This document shows positions 60,964-64,000 of a stretch of 64,000 nt of DNA, in pieces; positions within the stretch are counted from its first letter, which is position 1, and every line of letters starts with the position of its first letter. The notes under the pieces are model-generated. The model made no database searches. It saw only the letters and a program-made list of their open reading frames with translations, and was not told the DNA's origin. The position numbers and the translations under genes are program-made. Location: assembly GCA_015075425.1 (NCBI GenBank), contig JABTUL010000002.1:1-64000 (forward strand), written 5' to 3'. Source of the DNA: Spirochaetales bacterium (GTDB lineage: Bacteria; Spirochaetota; Leptospiria; Leptospirales; Leptonemataceae).

Positions 60964-61914
60964 TTAATTCCTGCCAATTCCGTTATCCAAAAGCTCATCC
61001 GTGGTCAGGCCCGTAATCTTTGCGATGAGCCGGAGCTCCATTCCCTCTTCCTCCATACGCCGGGCGTCCTCAAGCTTACCTTCAAGCTTACCTTCAAGCT
61101 TACCTTCAAGCCTACCTTCAAGCCTACCTTCAAGCCTGCCTTCAGCCTTGCCTTCTTGTTTCAACTGTTCTGCTGCTGTCATGATGGCCTCCCGGAGTTC
61201 CATCGCCCCAGACCTTTCCAGGGGAGCTTTGAGTTCTCCAAAATCTTCTTTGCGTGAATAGGACAAGTATATCAAGAGAGTCCGTGCCGATTCAACTCTT
61301 TTTTCTGCCTCCGGAACCTGGAGCAACAGGTCCACGACTTCTGGAAGAAAATCCAGAGTCTGCGACCAGATTTCGCGCATAGTGGTCAACATGGCCGCAA
61401 GCTCCACGGCAGAACGGAACTGGTCGAGATTCTCCTGCTTCAGGTCAAAGAGGCGCACGGCAAAATTCGGGAGGTAGCTGCCCAAAAGCCGCAATTGATG
61501 CTCAGAAAAACCAAGCATTTCCGCGAAGGATTGGCCCAGCTTCCAGCGGCCATCACGGCCTTGATAGAAAAGAAAGGGAATCACGGGAATGAAAGTCGTC
61601 TGCTTACGGTATACATGCGCCAGGTAGCCCAGAATTTGCACGGCTGTCCGGCGGTCCTGAGTTGCTTTGTGCTCAAAGAGGAGGGCAAAGGCGATGCGCT
61701 TGCCGTCCTGCGCCGGCACTTCAAAAAGCATGTCAGAAAAAGACTCCTGGAGTTCTGCATCCACAAAGCCACTTTCCACAAGCTTGAGTTCATCCAGCCG
61801 CACTGATTCCACGATGGCAGACGGCAGGGTCCGGGCAAAGAAGGCTGCGGCAAGATCGGGTCTGCCCAGCACCTGCTTGATGAAGCGATCATGGTTGGAA
61901 GGATGCTCGGGCAC
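60964..61914 (-). CDS. Rpn-family recombination-promoting nuclease
   Basis: About 316 residues from a GTG at 61914 (the longer frame to 61974 overlaps the SDR gene). PD-(D/E)xK-type core: HDRFIKQVLGRPDLAAAFF, SFSDMLFEV, and ALLFEHKATQD (Glu/Lys). The C-terminal part carries a 4-residue repeat (EGRL/EGKL) and ITGLTTDELL. RpnA-like enzymes promote RecA-independent transfer; they are commonly annotated as transposases. Confidence 0.75.
   Translation of the reverse strand: MPEHPSNHDRFIKQVLGRPDLAAAFFARTLPSAIVESVRLDELKLVESGFVDAELQESFSDMLFEVPAQDGKRIAFALLFEHKATQDRRTAVQILGYLAHVYRKQTTFIPVIPFLFYQGRDGRWKLGQSFAEMLGFSEHQLRLLGSYLPNFAVRLFDLKQENLDQFRSAVELAAMLTTMREIWSQTLDFLPEVVDLLLQVPEAEKRVESARTLLIYLSYSRKEDFGELKAPLERSGAMELREAIMTAAEQLKQEGKAEGRLEGRLEGRLEGKLEGKLEGKLEDARRMEEEGMELRLIAKITGLTTDELLDNGIGRN
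61068..61160 (-). repeat. 12-bp tandem repeat in the Rpn gene
   Basis: About six to seven tandem units related to AAGCTTACCTTC / AAGCCTACCTTC on the plus strand, coding for EGKL and EGRL. In-frame, so copy-number change alters linker length without breaking the gene. Confidence 0.75.
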
Positions 61915-61931
61915 AGGAGACGGAGGAAGGC

Positions 61932-62855
61932 TTAGCCGCGGATCTTGCCTACAATATTCTCCGTCACCTCCCACAATTTAAGGGCAAGGGCCTTGTCAGC
62001 GGCCTCCTTACGGGGAGTGGCCACGTTAACGTCCGCCAGATATTGGCCGGAAAGGGCACCGGCCTCGGGATGCACCAGCGCATAGCATTGCGTGGCCGCC
62101 CCTTCGGGAATGGATTTTTGAAAAATCGGTCCGACCATACCGAAGGCGAAACGTGCTACAGCCGGCATGTGCCGCCCCAGATTGGTTTGGATCACACCGG
62201 GGTGAAGGGACACGGCGACGCGGCTGCTTCCTTTGAAGCGGCGGGCCAGCTCACTGGCAAAGAGGATATTGGCCATTTTGGATTGGCCGTAAGCCGTCCA
62301 GGGACGGTAGCCGCGATCGCCGGACAGATTCTCGAAATCGATTCCGCCCGCAGGGGCCATCGTATGAGCGGAAGAGCTGACAACTACAACGCGGCCATTG
62401 CCCACAAGCTTTTCCAGAAGCCCGGTGATGAGAATGAAGTGACCTACATGATTCGTAAAGAATTGTAACTCGTAGCCATAAGCCTTTTCCAGCGATGGCA
62501 GCGCCATGATGCCGGCATTGGCCAGAATGCCGTCCAGCCGACCTTCCTCTCGCATGACGGCGGTCACGCACTGCCGAATCGACAAGGGATCTGCCAGTTC
62601 GCAGGCAAATCCCTTGTGCCCGTTACCAAGTGGTGCCAGGGCCCCGAAGGCCTTCTCTGCCGTTCGCGCCGTGCCCAGAATCTTTGCGCCGCGCAGAGAC
62701 AGCACCCGGGCCGACTCAAGGCCCAACCCGGAATTACAGCCCGTGATCAGATACGTTTTCCCGGTGAGATCCAGACCGGAGGTAACGGTTTCCGCTGTTG
62801 AGGAATAACCAAAACCATTCTTGCCGGGGGGTAAAAAGAAACCTATGACTGACAT
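61932..62855 (-). CDS. Short-chain dehydrogenase/reductase
   Basis: 307 residues. Rossmann motif TYLITGCNSGLGLESARVL (TGxxxGxG), NAG in LDGILANAGIMALP, catalytic Ser in VVVSSSAHT, and YxxxK in YGQSKMANILFA. Resembles the retinol-dehydrogenase/WWOX-type SDRs. Substrate unknown. Confidence 0.82.
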   Translation of the reverse strand: MSVIGFFLPPGKNGFGYSSTAETVTSGLDLTGKTYLITGCNSGLGLESARVLSLRGAKILGTARTAEKAFGALAPLGNGHKGFACELADPLSIRQCVTAVMREEGRLDGILANAGIMALPSLEKAYGYELQFFTNHVGHFILITGLLEKLVGNGRVVVVSSSAHTMAPAGGIDFENLSGDRGYRPWTAYGQSKMANILFASELARRFKGSSRVAVSLHPGVIQTNLGRHMPAVARFAFGMVGPIFQKSIPEGAATQCYALVHPEAGALSGQYLADVNVATPRKEAADKALALKLWEVTENIVGKIRG

Positions 62856-62989
62856 GCAAAAGACCCTGTTTTGGAAGGCTCCGCCGTGGCGAGCGAATCA
62901 TGCCGAGAATTACCGAAGAGGCTGTGGACCTGACCTGTGGTGAGTGGACCAAAAAAAGGGAATTCTTGTCATAGGATTAAAATAAACCA

Positions 62990-63018
62990 TTGACATTCTG
63001 CTTCACCGTGCTTATCCT
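62990..63018 (+). promoter_or_regulatory. Promoter of the FAD oxidoreductase
   Basis: TTGACA (62990-62995), 17 bp, TATCCT (63013-63018). The predicted start would fall at or next to the ATG at 63026, so the message may be nearly leaderless. Confidence 0.5.
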
Positions 63019-63025
63019 TGGGAGC

Positions 63026-64000
63026 ATGAAATCTGTGGCAATTATTGGAACCGGGATCAGCGGGATGGCGGCTGCCTACTCGTTGCGCAGAAAAGCCCAA
63101 CTGACTCTTTTTGAGAAGGAGCAGCGTTCGGGCGGGCATACCTGCACGATCGAAGTCGATGGCCCCGGCGCAGTACAGGTAGACATGGGCTTTATCGTCT
63201 TTAATGCCGAGACCTATCCGGGCCTCTGCGGCCTGTTCCAGGAGCTGGGCATTGAAACGCATGCCTGCGAAATGAGCTTCTCCATGCACAACCAGGAACA
63301 GGGCTGGATCTGGAGCGCAGCCAGGCTATTTGGTGCGCGCAATCTCCTGCGACCGGGTTACTGGCGAATGCTTGGCGAAGCTCTGCGCTTTTTCCGGGAT
63401 GCGGAGAAAGATGTAAAACTACTGGATCCCGAGATTTCGCTGGGTCAGTATTTTGAACTGCGCGGCTATAGCGAATGGCTTCGGGATAATTTTGTCTATC
63501 CCATGGGAGCGGCAATCTGGTCGACTCCCGTGCAGGGCATTGCCGAGTTTCCGGCGCGGTCTTTCCTGCGCTTTTTTCAGAATCACGGGCTGTTGGGCGT
63601 GGATACACAGCACCAGTGGTATAGCGTGAAAGGGGGAAGTCGAACCTATCATGAAGCTATATTAAAGAAAATCGAGCAACCCGTGCGCTTGAGCGAACCG
63701 GTGCTGGCCATTGAGTCGCTACCGGCCCGCACAGGGGCCGGTGCGCGAGTCCGCATTAAAACTGCCAGATCTGAGCAGGATTTCGGCGCTGTGATAGTCG
63801 CTTCGCACGCCGACGAAGCGCTGACCCTCCTGGGCCCGAATGCCTCCCCCCTGCAACAAACATTGCTTTCTAAGTTCAGCTACACGACCAACAACGCCGT
63901 GCTGCACACCGACGCGTCGGTCATGCATCCGGATCGAAAATACTGGAGTGCCTGGAATTTCAAAAAAGATACTGCGACGGGTGCTGCCCGGAATTTCCGA
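63026..64000 (+). CDS. FAD/NAD(P)-binding amine-oxidase-like protein (partial)
   Basis: Open to the window edge (325 codons seen). Dinucleotide fold MKSVAIIGTGISGMAAAYSL, then LFEKEQRSGGHTCTIEV and VDMGFIVFNAETYPGL, which resemble the COG2907-type predicted oxidoreductases often found beside cyclopropane-fatty-acid synthase genes. The partner, if any, lies outside. Confidence 0.8.
   Translation, partial: MKSVAIIGTGISGMAAAYSLRRKAQLTLFEKEQRSGGHTCTIEVDGPGAVQVDMGFIVFNAETYPGLCGLFQELGIETHACEMSFSMHNQEQGWIWSAARLFGARNLLRPGYWRMLGEALRFFRDAEKDVKLLDPEISLGQYFELRGYSEWLRDNFVYPMGAAIWSTPVQGIAEFPARSFLRFFQNHGLLGVDTQHQWYSVKGGSRTYHEAILKKIEQPVRLSEPVLAIESLPARTGAGARVRIKTARSEQDFGAVIVASHADEALTLLGPNASPLQQTLLSKFSYTTNNAVLHTDASVMHPDRKYWSAWNFKKDTATGAARNFR

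Overview
The window (about 53% G+C by eye) looks like chromosome of a spirochaete of the order Leptospirales, Leptonema/Turneriella-like. This is inferred from lipoprotein-rich operons, Lnt, class III nucleotide cyclases and an AraC regulator fused to multi-pass membrane sensors, SbsA-type Ig-like lipoproteins and a NeuB-type sugar-acid locus. No rRNA or universal marker is present to fix the species.

Layout. 1-6.5 kb: a TolC-like channel, an Ig-like lipoprotein and a putative toxin/immunity pair on the minus strand; a small outer-membrane-type protein; an orphan two-gene cassette (DUF6908-like protein plus basic peptide); a broken YhhN gene; a DinB-like protein; and tRNA-Ser(GGA). 6.6-44.6 kb: an accessory region built on three related mobile elements, I (6604-12676), II (23282-29359) and III (40922-about 44580). 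Each arm carries the same tight operon: a 128-129 aa DUF6908-like protein (gene A), a 48 aa arginine-rich peptide (gene B) and a ~650 aa large serine recombinase. Elements I and II are ~6 kb twin palindromes: two divergent operon copies around a ~0.8 kb core packed with long hairpins. Element III is one half only, in reverse orientation, and carries a PIN-domain toxin-antitoxin pair next to its hairpins. All outer ends share a terminal sequence that matches the tRNA-Ser 3' end at the left end of element I.

Between I and II (12.7-23.3 kb) is a lipoprotein/SGNH-hydrolase/Lnt operon and an OmpA-like/PilZ/HEPN operon, bounded by a ~1.83 kb near-identical inverted repeat (P/P'). Between II and III (29.4-40.9 kb) is a defence-like island (type III restriction-modification, OLD nuclease, HNH nuclease, TIR protein, trypsin-like protease), bounded by a second ~1.66 kb inverted repeat (Q/Q'). 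One copy of most duplicated pairs is littered with one-base, mostly homopolymer-type indels. Many apparent frameshifts here may therefore be uncorrected sequencing error, and an assembly contribution to the inverted duplications is not excluded.

44.6-64 kb: ordinary chromosome. It holds adenylate cyclases, a 7TM-AraC regulator, a GT39-type glycosyltransferase, a DsrE-like protein, a rhodanese, an alkyltransferase, and a minus-strand operon (ATPase, NeuB-like, NusG/RfaH-like, KdsD, pyrophosphatase) that looks like surface-polysaccharide sugar supply with its own antiterminator. A truncated acyl-CoA-synthetase-like gene, a degenerate cyclase, an Rpn-type nuclease, an SDR and a FAD oxidoreductase running off the end complete it.

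The strongest candidate for something undescribed is the twin-recombinase element. Its core hairpins keep their loops while both arms change together between elements I and II (about a dozen compensated positions). Its ends carry element-specific direct repeats at a constant 22-bp period.
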